Source: Moniliella sp. 'wahieum'
Taxonomy: Eukaryota > Basidiomycota > Moniliellomycetes > Moniliellales > Moniliellaceae
Length of the DNA stretch: 64,000 bases
Reading direction: 5' to 3'
Assembly: GCA_003971905.1 (NCBI GenBank)
Contig: RSEE01000164.1
Location: forward strand, 18,411-82,410
The translations under genes were made by a program, and so were the position numbers. The notes below the pieces were generated by a model that was not told the DNA's origin, made no database searches, and worked only from the letters and a program-made list of their open reading frames with translations. Below are positions 35,895 through 50,208 of this stretch, piece by piece; the first letter of the stretch is position 1; every line of letters starts with the position of its first letter.

Positions 35895-36240
35895 CACTAT
35901 GTAGCAACCTTCTTTGGCCGCACCGCCGCACCAGCACACTGCCGGCCGATCGGCATGCTGGGCACAGGCTTGCACACGCCGTGCGGCTGCTCCTGCCCGC
36001 ACCGCCATGGGCCCCGGGGCAGTGTTCCCGCTGCGGCTGAGCCTGCGGGACGCGGGCACCAGCGCACCACACTGCATGCTCCCGGCCCCGTGGATCCCTC
36101 GCAGCTCCCGCACATGCTCCTGTGCGCACAACCCCGGTGTGTGGCTGTCCCACTGCCCCCGCCTGCCGCATCGCCCCGCACCACCACCACCACCACACCA
36201 CCCATCCCCATCCCCACCCCTCCCCCGCACCAGTGGCTTG
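35895..36240 (+). promoter_or_regulatory. GC-rich promoter island upstream of the Ser/Pro-rich gene
   Basis: GC-, CpG- and GCNGC-rich stretch directly upstream of the ATG at 36271, ending in a (CCA)n/(CCCCA)n run. Similar in texture to the blocks at 11.4, 45.2 and 57.6-58.3 kb. Likely core promoter and leader; no defined factor site. Confidence 0.4.
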
Positions 36241-36270
36241 ATGCCGCCCCACCAGCGCCCCATCGCCGCC

Positions 36271-39200
36271 ATGGCCGCCGTCCTGGCCGGTGCGGCTGCC
36301 AGCGTGGGCCTGCCTCCTAGCGAGGCCGACCCGACACTACCCGACACCCCCACCCACATCAACACCAACACCAACACTGACACCGACACTGCATATGCTG
36401 ATGATCCCTACGACCCTACCCCCCCCCCCAGTCTTTTGCCCCCTCACACAGCCGGCCTGTTGCAATTGACATCGGCCTCGGACGGCCCACTTCAGACCCA
36501 CATACCGACGCTGACTCCAGCAGCGGCAGATCTACCCACTCCCGCCCGTGTCCTTCGTTGGCGAGGCCCGACGTGTTCGACTACTAGACGGGGAGGAAGA
36601 GTATGAGTATGACGAGCTTGAGGACCATCTCGAAGATCCAGACGAAGAACCATGGCCTTACGTCCCCCCAGGCGTACGGCGCCACGGGGCCGGTACCTTA
36701 CCCTGCTGAACACGGCGAGGCCCTTCTCGCCGATGCGCTGGTTGCTGGCTGGCCGCTGCCCGAAGGAATGACCGCCCCTGACCAATGGGCGCTGGGAGCG
36801 CCCGTCGTACCAGGAGTTACGCAGCTCAGTCTTCCTTGTGAGTTGGCTGCCGAAGCGTCGCTCGTCTTGCATAAGGCCCAAACCGAAGCATTTGACAAAT
36901 CGCGCCTGCAGGGCGCGCATCGTCATCATTTTTCCATCCCAGATGTTCTTGTCACCCCCGATCGGACGAAGGAGGAGATCCGATTGTAGAGGTCACCATT
37001 CCGCCCCAGAGACGCCGCTCGATGGTATTCGGTCAAGTACCCTCTACAGATGTAGCAAGCGGGCTTCCCTTTCCTGCCCCACCCGACTTGGGGAGGGCCT
37101 CTGTCCTAACTGCTCTTGCTCATGGCCGGGGACGCACGTCGGACTTGTGGAGGATGAGGAGGATGATCATGAGCCCCATTCAATGGCTCTTGCTTCCAAT
37201 CCTACAGCTTTCGAGGGAGACTGGGACTCTACGCCGAACCAAAGCGTCGAGTCACTTCCTCACGAGTACGACCATTGGATCACTTCCCACGCACTTCCTT
37301 CCATGGCAGGCGAGCATCCTCCCCTCGAAGAGCAACAAGATGAGGAGGAAGGTCAACGCACTCCGCGTCTGCAGGACTTTATGACCCCAGCTCTCTCCCG
37401 TGGAACCAGTCCGACTACTTTCTCAGCCGCTGCCGTGTTCGCGTCTTGGGCCCAATCCGAAGGGGATGTTCTCTCTGCTACACCGCCAATGGATATTGCC
37501 CCGCCGCTCGTTCAGTCCAACCCACTTTGGGCGCCGAAAGAGCACATGGCTGACGATACGCCAACGGTCGACCTTGCTCTTGTCCCTTCTCGCCGTGCAC
37601 CTCCGCCACCTTCACCACCTTCATCAACAGAAGAACATGGCACACCGCAGGACACTGCCCAATCATTCAACCCGGTCGAGCCGATTAAACCGCCTACACC
37701 TTCAAACTTGGGATCTGATGCGTCCCACGCGGCATCCTTCAAGGGGGAAGAGCTCGCCTGTGACGCTCCACATAGGTATGATGCCACCGAGGCTCCTAGA
37801 GAGGAGTTGCCCGAACTCCAGCAGGACGCGAAGTTCGCTCCACTACTCAGCGAGGCCACGACCCAGCAAACTCCGGCCCAAGACGAGTCCCGTCCGATTT
37901 CATTTAGCTCTCTCAACGAAGTGTGGACCACTCCCCAGGCCACACCTCTTGCTTCCCCCCTGAATCGCCCGCCACCCATCCCGTTTTGTCAGATTGCGCT
38001 GCCCCCACATTCGACCTTGCGCCCTCCCTCCCCAACCCCCCCAGTGGCAGAGACGATCCAAACGCCCGCCCGTCCCAATTCAGAGCAGGTTCGTTGCCTC
38101 TTCCATCTAGAATCCACAACACTAACTCTCTCACAGGCAGATTTGTCGTTGTCTCCGATCAGCCACTCTACGGAGCCTAAATCACCATTACCTTCTCGAG
38201 ACATACAGGAACCTTCGCTTGCTACCCATTCTACCCCCCTTGATTCATCCGCAACTTCGGCGGGTGTTCCTTCAACGCGTACGGAACCGTATGCCAAACC
38301 TACTTTGACTGGGGGGTATCGTTGGTATCCAATTCGTCGCAGGAGGTAGGCTCCAAGGTAGACTCTTCCTCCGAATCAACGCCAACCCCTTCCCCTGGAT
38401 CGGCGTCCGTACCATTGGCCAACAACCCGAGCCTAATTCTACCGCCACACAAGCAGTGCCGGCACCGACTGGGTGCAATGACCCAGTCCCAGCTCTTGGT
38501 CCGGTTCCCGAGGTGAAACGGGCCGCTTCCGACCTCGCTACCACGGCTTCCCCGTCGCCTGCGACCCACTTGACAGAACAGATGGCCACGTCAGGCACCC
38601 CGGTCAGGACTGAGCAAGCGCGCTCCTTGGAACCAACGACACCGCGTCCTCGTCGCTCCAGCTGGACTTCATGGTTCAGCTTTCGGCGCAAGAAAGACGA
38701 CTCGCCCTCGCCCTCGCCCGCACCACCATCACCGTCGCCAGCATCTTCACGGCATCTGCCGGGAACTCCATCGACACAACAGTTGCCGATCCAGAATTCT
38801 ACTGCCCCCTCTGTTTCAGGGCAGAAGGAGACTTGTTTCCCCGGCGCACCACCCTTGTCCCCGCTACCTAGGGCTCGGGTCCGCCGCGGGTCGATGACTC
38901 TGCATTCCCCGAGCGAGCAGGGGAGACCGACGCAAGCCTCGCTCCGCTCGCAGGGCCGAATCAAACGCAGCCGCCTCGATTGGGGGACGTGCCCTCGCCC
39001 AGCTCACCCGCGCTCAGTTTTACAGGAGATCTTTCCCCTTCGTCTGTCGTGGGCCGGTTGGGAAACCTTAGCTTCTCTACCGCTTCACTTGCTTCCCTTC
39101 CTGCCGTTGGTTCCCCACAGCGCACCCTCGATGCTTCCCTCTCGACCCAGCCCTTCTTCCGCCTCAGTCCTAGGTCTCGACGTGAATCTGGTCCCTCACA

Positions 39201-41027
39201 CGCCTCAGTTACCGCCTCCTGCTGCCCGAAGCAGGCCGATGAACCCTCCTTTGGCTGCGCGTCCCGCAGCTGATTCTTCAACAAATGCGACGTTGCGGTT
39301 GGACAAGGGGGACAAGGGGGACAAGGGGGACAAGGGGGACAGGGGGGACAAGGAGGACAAAAGGGACAACGACAGACCGTTGAGCTACACAGTGGCCAAT
39401 ATAAGATCGGAGTTTCCTTGGGCCGTCTCAGCCCAGTTTGACTTGGGTTCTGACTCCACCGCTCGATCCGCCGCTGTCAGCCCTCTTCCAGAAGTAAACG
39501 TCAATAATGAAGGTACCTCTGCAAGCAGCAAGGGATCTCCGTCAGCACAGTCTGGCCCTGGATCGACGAGCGAGCCGGAACCTCGGGTGTGTTCGGCTGC
39601 CCAGCCGGACCGAGCTCCTGGGACGAACAAAGTAAGGAAGGACGTCAAAGACCAAGGTGCGCTCTCTTCTTCACCTTCCTCAGGGGGGAAGGCCGCTACC
39701 GCTTGTGCCCCAGAGGTAACCATCTCTCCTGCTACCCCCATCAAGGCTTGTGTCGCTCCGCGTAGTAGTGCAGACATGGTCCCTCTTCCTACACCGACGT
39801 CTCCTCCTTCTGACTCAGACCCTTTGGTCAACCCAAGCCCCGATGGCAGAGGCGATGCGGGGACCCCCCAAATGAGCCGTCGGGCCGCGAAGGCAGCCGC
39901 CAAGCGAGCGGCCAAAGCCAAAAAGAGCCAAGCCAAGGCCGAGGCCGCAATGCTCAAACAACTCCATAAGGTGGACCGTATGGTCCGAGCACACGATGCT
40001 AAGGCGGCCAAGAAGCAAGCCAAGTCGGCCAAATCGGCCCAGCGATCCAAGGCTCCTGCGACCGAGGGTATCACGGCGGCGCACAAACGGGCTGGAGAAC
40101 CCAATCCTACCCTAAGTCTCGCCGTCGAACCGCTTTGGCCAAGCTACTCAAGATTCCTCTCAAAGACCATTCCAGTGCCCGGCCCAGCGTGCCCGCTAAC
40201 CCTCCTCTTGCTGATGGGGAGAATCCTCTCCCCGGCAAATCTTCTCGGTCCCATCCCGTGATGGAACCAGGGATTGCTCAGCCGGGCCCCGGAAGATGGC
40301 GTCGGGTTGTCCCTCGGCGCGATCCCTGTCACGACGGGTTCCTAGTGCAGGGGAGGGACGGCGTTCCTTGCTCGTACCCACTCTTCTCGGTCCCGAAGTA
40401 GTATGCGTGGACGACCGTACCGCCGCCCTTCGGGACTAGCACCTTCTTTCTCTCTCATGGCCCCGCATCGCTCGCATGAAACAGAGGAGGATGGATGGAC
40501 GAATACCGACCCTTCGGACGCAGCCGACCAATCCACTTCTTCCGACCATCTGACTCTCTTCCCGGCTCGGCCGATTGGTCTTCCACCTCGGGGTTGGGAC
40601 CCAGAAAAGCCCGAGCTACGCTAGGCATGTGGGCACGTCCCTTCCCCTTTCGACCGACGCTTTTGCCCCTTGCTCGTCCCCTTGCTGCTCTGACTCTGCA
40701 CCGGAAGCAGCGTCTTCCGTAGTAGGACCGGCACTCGTCTCCGATCCAGGCTCCGACTCGCCCGCCCATACCCCCGCTGCCTCTCCTGTTGACTCGCACG
40801 AATCCCATCGGACCCTCGCTTCCACTGAGAGCAGCGCAACCAGCCTGTCTTCGCCCCCGTTGCACAGGGCCAGACGGCACCGTGCTCCCTGTCCGCTGCG
40901 CGACAGGAGGAGGACGATGTGCCTCGTTCCTCCCACCTCAACCTACACCACTCGACGCCGCACGCCGGCGCAAAAGGACCTTGATGCGTTTGTCTTCCCC
41001 CGTACCCGTACTTCCCTTACCTCGTGA
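36271..41027 (+). CDS. Large Ser/Pro-rich protein with GDK repeat and basic Ala/Lys tail, unknown function
   Basis: Start ATG 36271 lies in a strong context (GCCGCCATGG): MAAVLAGAAASVGLPPSEAD. Then an acidic patch, GEEEYEYDELEDHLEDPDEE, a long Ser/Pro/Thr-rich disordered region (37000-38450), a basic aromatic motif SSWTSWFSFRRKKDDSPSPS (about 38655-38720), and a GDK minisatellite-coded stretch (39300-39370). The Ala/Lys-rich helix AAKAAAKRAAKAKKSQAKAE with KQLHKVDRMVRAHDAKAAKK (39880-40020) follows, and then more Ser/Pro sequence to about 41027. At least five frame changes (near 36670, 36990, 38330, 40120, 40400-40620) are needed. I recognise no catalytic domain. The composition suits a cortical, scaffold or nuclear disordered protein. 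The end is uncertain. Confidence 0.55.
39300..39372 (+). repeat. 9-bp coding minisatellite (GGACAAGGG)
   Basis: About eight GGACAAGGG-type units, the last ones diverging (GGACAGGGG, GGACAAGGA, GGACAAAAG). In frame they encode Gly-Asp-Lys triplets, a collagen-like but charged repeat, without disturbing the frame. Confidence 0.92.
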
Positions 41028-42078
41028 GGCCTGAAGCTGCGTGCTGCACACACCCTTCTGTGGATGTGGTATTGTTTCGACGCACCTTCGTTCCTCGACA
41101 CAGTTTGCATGTGCATGCAGATGTACCGTCCCCACCCACTCGTTTGACATCCCCCCTCTCGTACCAAAGGACGAATCTGCTTCTCCGTTCGCCTGGGCCT
41201 CCTTGCTTGCATCCGCCATGGCAAGCCCCCTCTTGATAAAAAGCCTCCCGTTTCTCCCTTCCCAACTTCCCAACTTCCCAACTTCCCACTTTCTCAACTT
41301 TCCAACTTCCACCCCTGCATCGTTCCATCGTTCCCGTTCCCTAAACGTGCAAATAATGGCTTTGACATCTGCATTGTGGCCTCCCAACAACACATGCCTG
41401 TTGTCTGTGCTCTGCTGTACTACTCGCGAGAGACCCCGGTTCCTTCGTTTCTCCAGCGCGGCCTTCTTCCTTCTTGTCTCCCATCCCCCCCACCACCCCC
41501 CTTGATCTTGTGCCCGTTTTGCTTCCTTACGAATCACACAAAGGGACTTTAGCTGCCTCTGGCCTCGGGCTTGGCTTCTGCTGCTGTTGGTGTCTCCGCC
41601 CCGCGGCCTCGCTGCGCCGCGCCAGCATGGAGCATGGAAGCGCTACAATCGAACGAACTGAATTCCAAGTCGCGTGTAAAAACTGTGTAGTTGAGGCTTC
41701 GCGTGCAGGTACGGTGTACGGGATACAGAGTCATGCAAGTCGTGCCGTTCAAGTAGCGGGGTTGTTGGCACGCAAGTCGGTCAGTAGGTACATACATGGT
41801 CCAGCTGTCTGTAGTTTACCCCGGTGGGCGCCGTTTTTCGCGAGACGACGCACGCCATCGAATATTCAACGTTGAACGGCACTCCACTATTAGGGGAGGG
41901 GTCGTGGGCGGAATGACACTGACAGGGCGGAACTGGCTGGTCGGATGCAATTTTTGGCAGAGGGAAGAGGGTGGAAAAAAAAGCCAACGGGTTAAGCCCA
42001 AAGTCAAACGCCAAACGCCAAACGCCAGTCAGTCCTCCGACCGTCGCCAGGCATCGCTTGTGCTCCTCCCTCATATCG
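41028..42078. other. Intergenic, 3' of Ser/Pro-rich gene and 5' of SYO1
   Basis: C/T-rich sequence with an 8-bp AACTTCCC tandem run at 41258-41290, a GAACGGCACTCC stretch and a pyrimidine-rich leader before SYO1. No gene supported. Confidence 0.45.
41258..41290. repeat. 8-bp tandem repeat CTTCCCAA
   Basis: Three to four CTTCCCAA units, followed by looser CTTTCCAA variants. Confidence 0.85.
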
Positions 42079-44822
42079 ATGCCCAAGCACACCTTTCGTC
42101 CTGCTGCACGCAAAGCTCGCCGCACCAACCCTCTCGCTCGTCCCAGCGCGGAGGGTGGTGCGGCGGGGGCCGCGGCGGGCTCGGCGGTGCAGGCATCGGA
42201 TGTGATCCCGCTGTTGGCCAAGCTCCCGCTCACTGCTCCCTCGGGTGCGGTCAAGCCGCTCAAAGACCGTTTATCCGAGCTGCAGGAACAGGCATGGGCG
42301 TTGGCTGCCATCAGCGGCTTTGCCGCTGACCCTGCCTTGCGGAAACAGCTGCTTCAGCCTCACCACAAGCTCGTCCAACGTATTCTCCGTGTCCTCTCTG
42401 CTCGCCCTCCCTCGCCCAGCGCGATTAAGGACGAGTCCCCCGCCGCCGCCGAGGCTTCGGCGGCTAAGCTCGCCGGCCCCCATGCCGAGGTTCAACAGGA
42501 AGCCACGAGTACACTTCGCAACTTGGCTGTTGACGCCTCGTACGACTCGGTCCGGCTGGAAATTGCCCGGCACGAAGGCATCCCCATCCTCCTTTCCCTC
42601 TTGGCCCGCTCTCACGAGGCCTTGGCAAGCCGGGTGGACCCAGCAGGCAGGCAAACGGCCCTCATCAGCCGTGGGAACCGCCCCCCTCTCCGTCGCATCC
42701 GGAAAGGAAGCCCTTCAAGCGCAGATTGCCCAGGAGCGGCAACGTCTCCAGGCTGACCTGCCCACTGCCGAGAGGCCGTTGGAAAGTATGAACAAAAAGC
42801 AACGGCGGCACGCGTTGAAAGCTCAGGCCATTCTTGCCGACCTGGAAGCCAAGGCGAAAGAGGTGTCTACCGAAACGGAGGAAACTCCCGCTGCTCCCAA
42901 GGGAGAGACGGAACTAGCTCGTCGAGCTACCGAGTCGTGTCTAAAGACGCAGAGGAGACGACCGAATTGTGCGAAATGGTGGAGAACCTTCTTACCCTGA
43001 TCTGGCTTTTGGCCGAGGCCAGGACGCGCTGGCCTTCAGTTGGTGGAGGCGGCACCTGGCCTGCCTGGCATGCTGTGTGGCTACCTGCGCTGGGGGCTCC
43101 CAAACAACAGGTGGTATCCTCGAAGACTCACCGTACCAAGCCAAGCTCGCCCAAATCGCTCGTACCGCGGGGAACACGCTGCTGGTCTTGGCAGATGAAA
43201 ACGCTGCGTTGTTCGGCTCTTGGCTGGGATCGAATACAGCAAAGAGGAGATCAAAGCACTTACCAAGGGGGCTCGTGGCCGGTTTGCCGGTGCATCTGTC
43301 AGTGCAGGCAGTGGTTCGGCCAAGGGGGCTGCTGCACCTCTGGTCCAGCGGCGAAGCAAAGCACGCCCAAGTCTTGGCTGCTCCTCATTAATCGGGCCGA
43401 AGGCCAACGAAACCTAGGCGCCCTGTTGGCCTGCACGGCGCTTATTCCCTCTACGATGGTGAGTGGCGATCTGGAAATGGTCGGTGTCTTGTCCTCTGCA
43501 TCCTACGAAGCGTCCTGGCTACCATCCCTGAGCCCGAATCGGTCCAAGCACCAACCCAAGGCTCAGGCACTGTAGGCCTGGTCGAATTTGAACAAAGTTC
43601 CATCCTCCTCGGCTTAGTACCCTGCTATCCAACGTCCAATGGACCAGGTGACCCAAGGTTCGGCCGACGCAGCCGAGCTCGTGCTGTTGGCTCTCGAGGT
43701 GGTGGCTGAGAGTCTGTGCGGCCTTGGCTCGTGTACTGGATGAGAAGGCTGAGAACGAGTGGGATGAGGCCATGGACGAAGATGATAGATGGACGACACA
43801 GCGATGAAGATGAAGATGTGATTGAAGCGGATGTGTGGACGATTTGGGACCAGATTCGCTCGCTCGTCAATCCAAGGGCAACAAGGGGGAGGATGAAACC
43901 GAGTTCGCTTCCTCCTTCCTTGCTCAAGTTTTACCGGTCCCGTCCTCCTGCCCGCCTTGGTGCGTCTTGCCACACTTCCATTAGCGACTCGTTTGCCCCA
44001 ATGCTGGCTTGCCCGGCTCCCACTCGCGCCGGGTCGCAGTCCACGCTCTGGCCGCACTCAACAATGTCCTCTTGGCATTGGCCGACCACAGTCCGCCTCC
44101 GCCCAGCCAACCGATCGACTACCTGAGCAAGCAGCTCACGTGGCCCAGGTAACGCTTGGGTCGCTTCGCCTTCCGCACAGGCACGAATCCAAGAAACTGT
44201 GGCAAGGTCTGTTTGGTACCGCGGCTCAAGTAGCCAGCGTGCCTTCGGTTGCATCCTCTGATGCGACCCCCACCAGCGCCGGACAGGACGGTCGGATCAT
44301 GTTTGAGCACTGCCTTGGGTGCCTCTGGGCGCTGGCCCGCATTACGAGTGGAGACCTTCCTCTGCGCTTGACGACTGGGGAGAAAGGAGAAGTGGACGCT
44401 GGCACGGCGTTGCAGGCCGCGTACCACACGGCCGCCTCGGATGCGGTCGGTCAAGGCGGTGGGCACCATTGGATGTTTGGCGCGGGGGCCGCATGGACGG
44501 ATGAGGAGACAACCTGGTCCTGGGGACGTTTTTGGTCAATGTGATCAGGCTGTTGGCGCCGGGCCGCACGCACCACGGCCGAGGCCTTGGTCGCGGCGAT
44601 GAACGCAGTGATGGAGTGTATGCTGATTGAAACGCGTTCCTATGACCAGTCTACATCGACGCCAAATTCAACGGCGTGCTGCGCTCGACCTTTGCTCGTG
44701 TTCGCCAAGCGGCGCGGGCGATTGATAAGCGCGCCCATGCGTCGCTGCGGGCCACAGCCGACGAGGCAGTGGGCAACCTCATGGCGTTTGTGCAGTACCG
44801 CGATGGCCTGGCGCGCAAGTAA
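42079..44822 (+). CDS. SYO1: Symportin 1 (Syo1/HEATR3), 5S RNP import adaptor
   Basis: ARM/HEAT-repeat transport adaptor that brings ribosomal proteins uL18 and uL5 into the nucleus together with karyopherin beta-2 and chaperones 5S RNP assembly. It starts MPKHTFRPAARKARRTNPLA, the expected basic N-terminus. Helical repeats follow: LSELQEQAWALAAISGFAAD, QEATSTLRNLAVDASYDSVR, EIARHEGIPILLSLLARSHE. The family-typical SKDAEETTELCEMVENLLTL comes next, then ARTAGNTLLVLADENAALFG. It ends IDKRAHASLRATADEAVGNL MAFVQYRDGLARK. Frame changes near 42640, 42740, 42990, 43420-43600, 44110 and 44500-44640 interrupt it. Some may be introns, but several are single bases. A strongly acidic loop, usual in the family, is partly visible near 43750-43830 (DEDEDVIEADVW). 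Confidence 0.82.
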
Positions 44823-44976
44823 AAGCGGCCACAATGCAATGCCCAATCACGATCTCTCCCACGCCCTTCTGGCGTCTGTATGTTGAGCCCACGTAGGAGG
44901 AGCCTGTTGGGGGTGCGACACGTCTGAATCTGACCCGTAGGGGGGTGAATTTGAAACGGGCTCGGCAGGCACTCAA

Positions 44977-44984
44977 AAGAAAAT
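44977..44984 (-). terminator. Pol III terminator of tRNA-Glu
   Basis: Directly after the tRNA 3' end the minus strand reads TTTTCTTTT, a T-run of the kind that stops RNA polymerase III. Confidence 0.65.
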
Positions 44985-45072
44985 TCCCCGACCGGGAGTC
45001 GAACCCGGGTCTTGACGGTTCCGAACCGTGTTCGTGAGAGCGCACACATCATAGCCGTTGGACCATCGGAGG
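44985..45072 (-). tRNA. tRNA-Glu(CTC), intron-containing, imperfect arms
   Basis: The D-arm block GATGGTCCAACGGCTA matches fungal tRNA-Glu; the T-arm is CCGGGTTCGACTCCCGG (box B). The anticodon loop CTCTCAC gives CTC at 45036-45038. The acceptor CCTCCGA pairs with TCGGGGA except at the first pair (C-A) and one G-U. After A37 about 16-17 extra bases lie before CGTCA, an apparent intron. The anticodon stem is poor: TGTGCG stands where TGACG would pair with CGTCA. This could be a base-call error or a decaying copy. 88 nt in total including the discriminator A. Confidence 0.7.
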
Positions 45073-45179
45073 ATGTCGGAGAGGTATCTTAGGTCTTCAA
45101 GCTCACTTGTGGGTGCAGGGGGACTGCTAGGTTCGGGCATCTGCCGTCGGGTCAGTCGTCATTCTCGGTCGTCAGGCAG

Positions 45180-45330
45180 TGCTTTGCCACCCGACGCATA
45201 GGCGCATGGGCTGTGTGGCGCGGCGGCACAGGGGCTGTGCACGTTCGGCGGGCGGCACAGCGCCCGTGTGCGCTGCCAGCTGGAGCATCGGCCGTCTTCG
45301 ATGCAGCACGGGGGCAGTGCGGCTGGGGGC
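45180..45330 (+). promoter_or_regulatory. GC-rich block between tRNA-Glu and the 45.6-kb gene
   Basis: GC-rich GGCGGCACAG-type sequence about 250-400 bp upstream of the ATG at 45583. One of four such blocks near gene starts. Followed by an AT-rich TTTAAAAC spot at 45362. Confidence 0.35.
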
Positions 45331-45582
45331 AAACTTTCAAGGCGCAGCGCGAGGGTGAAAATTTTAAAACGCGGCGGGTGCGCTGATTAATGCATGATTC
45401 AAGCGTCTTTGAACAATCAGGCTCAGCCGCTCTGCCCGTCCCAGTCCAACCAACCTCAGCCGCCCCGACGCGTCGCCCGCGCCCACATCTCCTCTCTCCG
45501 GGCCGCTCCCCCCCTCCGCTCCATCGCCCCTCCCCTCGCCCCTCACATCGCCCCTCCGTCTCCGACGCACCCAGTCTCCGCC

Positions 45583-46864
45583 ATGGACATGCCTCCGCCC
45601 CCCATCCGCCCCCCGCCCGCGCCGCCCGCCACGGCGCCGCTTCCCAACCCCGACTCGCTCTCTTCGTGCGCTTCCCCACCTCCGACCGGCGAGACCGGCA
45701 AGGTCCTGCGCGAGATGCGTCTCGCCGCCATGAAGCGCGACATGGCCAAGAACAACGGACGCACAGACCTCCACAAGAGGATCTGCTGCTGCCCCAAATG
45801 CCTCTCCAAGCTCGAGAGGAGGATATCGCGGCGGCCAATCTCGCGCTCGTCACCCACACACTGCCGTCGCGCATCAGAAGCGGTGGGAGGATGTGCTGAG
45901 CACAGGAACCCAACGAGCTTCATGACGTGCCTCTCTTCCAGCCTTTCTTTGGCCTGGAGCCTACCACGAGGAACCTAGCCCATGTCATGCACGTTTTCGC
46001 CACCGCCAGGCTTCCCTCGTGGCGGCCGTAAGCGCCGCTACCCCCTCCAACGAGTCGGACCAGCGATGGTCGCCGAAGAGCGCAAGCGACGCGCGCTGCG
46101 GTTTGAAGCTCGACGGCGGCCATGTCGGCTGCTGCCGCTGCGGTCGACCGTCAAATCGTACCGGAAGAAAGCTTGTCTGTTGAGATGAGCCGGTTGATTG
46201 ATCACTCGCAAGCCCACCCTTGGCTTTACGGTGAACTGGTCAAACTTTTCCGTGCTCATCGGATCTTTTGCTCGAGTCGCCTAACCAGCGTACCGACCTG
46301 CTAGCTCACCCGGCTCCGCAGCAACGCTTGCTCCTGCCTCCCAACAGCCCGCCCAGCCTGATCCTACGACCCAACAGCATTATTCTTACCCGTACAATGG
46401 TGCTTCGTCTGTTCTCGCGGCCTCGCATCAGCTTAACATCTTTGGCCATGCCCACCCCCAAGCCTACCCCGTTGCCACAGGCGCGCCTAACGGTACTACT
46501 CCAATCTTGCCACAAGCCGCTTCGCAACACCACGACCTTACGTCGGGGGTCAAGCATGAGGTTACTTCGACGGAAGCACACCAAAATGAGTCAGTGCAAT
46601 CCCCTAGCCCTGCGCCCCGCCTCCTGCCCTGCCCCTGCCCCTGCCTCTGTCCCTGCCCCTGCCCCAATTTCCGACGCAGAAGCTGCTGCTGCTGCGGCGG
46701 CGGCGGTCGCAGCGGGAACGGATCATTCCGCCAACTTGACCCCGGAAGGGGGTGCCTGTGCCCTCAGGTATAACTTGTCTGTGTTGCCACCAAACGGGGC
46801 CATCCCGGTTATTGAATCGCTCCTCTCCCTGCTTTTATCTTTTTGGTTTTCCTCTTTGCTCTAA
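45583..46864 (+). CDS. Hypothetical protein, Pro-rich start and Ala/Gln-rich tail
   Basis: Start ATG 45583 has a good context (CCGCCATGG): MDMPPPPIRPPPAPPATAPL. A conserved-looking basic segment follows, GKVLREMRLAAMKRDMAKNN, then GRTDLHKR. In other frames come EDIAAANLALVTHTLPSR, QPFFGLEPTTRNLAHVMHVF, AVDRQIVPEESLSVEMSRLI, DHSQAHPWLYGELVKLFRAH, and a Tyr/Gln/His-rich part (QQHYSYPYNGASSVLAASHQ). The last stretch is SDAEAAAAAAAAVAAGTDHS, with a stop at 46862-46864. At least four frame changes or introns separate these blocks. The composition suggests a transcription- or chromatin-related protein, but I do not recognise the family. Confidence 0.45.
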
Positions 46865-47316
46865 CGATGGGAAGTTGGATACGCCGATAGTGGTGTACCT
46901 CTTGCCAGACTTAGAGGATGTGTTGCTCTACGTTTCAAAAGAACTCCGCGCGTGCTCAAGTTCACGTGTAGCAATATAGCTGGATCACGTAGATTAGGTT
47001 GGGTTGTTCGTATTTAGATCAGCATCCAAGCAAAGTGCCGTGTGTAGTATTAGATGTCAACAGTTGAGTGTACAGCAGACGAGACGTTGAGGTAATGGGC
47101 GACCAATTGGATCCACAGTGGGTGGTGGCAATGGTGGTGGCAATATGGTGGGGATGTTAGTGTTAGTGGGAAATAGCTGGGAGCGTAGCTCATGGGCAAG
47201 CACGTCGAAGAGGAAAGAGGGGGGCAAGATGTGAGCTTGTACCGTGGAATGCGCGATGGTCGCGGCAGGTCCACAGTATCGCACCGCATATGGGGGGAAA
47301 TGGAGGCACGAAGGAG
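46865..47316. other. Intergenic between convergent genes
   Basis: The hypothetical gene (+) and ABZ1 (-) converge here. It holds GGTGGTGGCAATGGTGGTGG-like purine-rich sequence and no gene. Confidence 0.45.
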
Positions 47317-50208
<2,892 letters not shown>

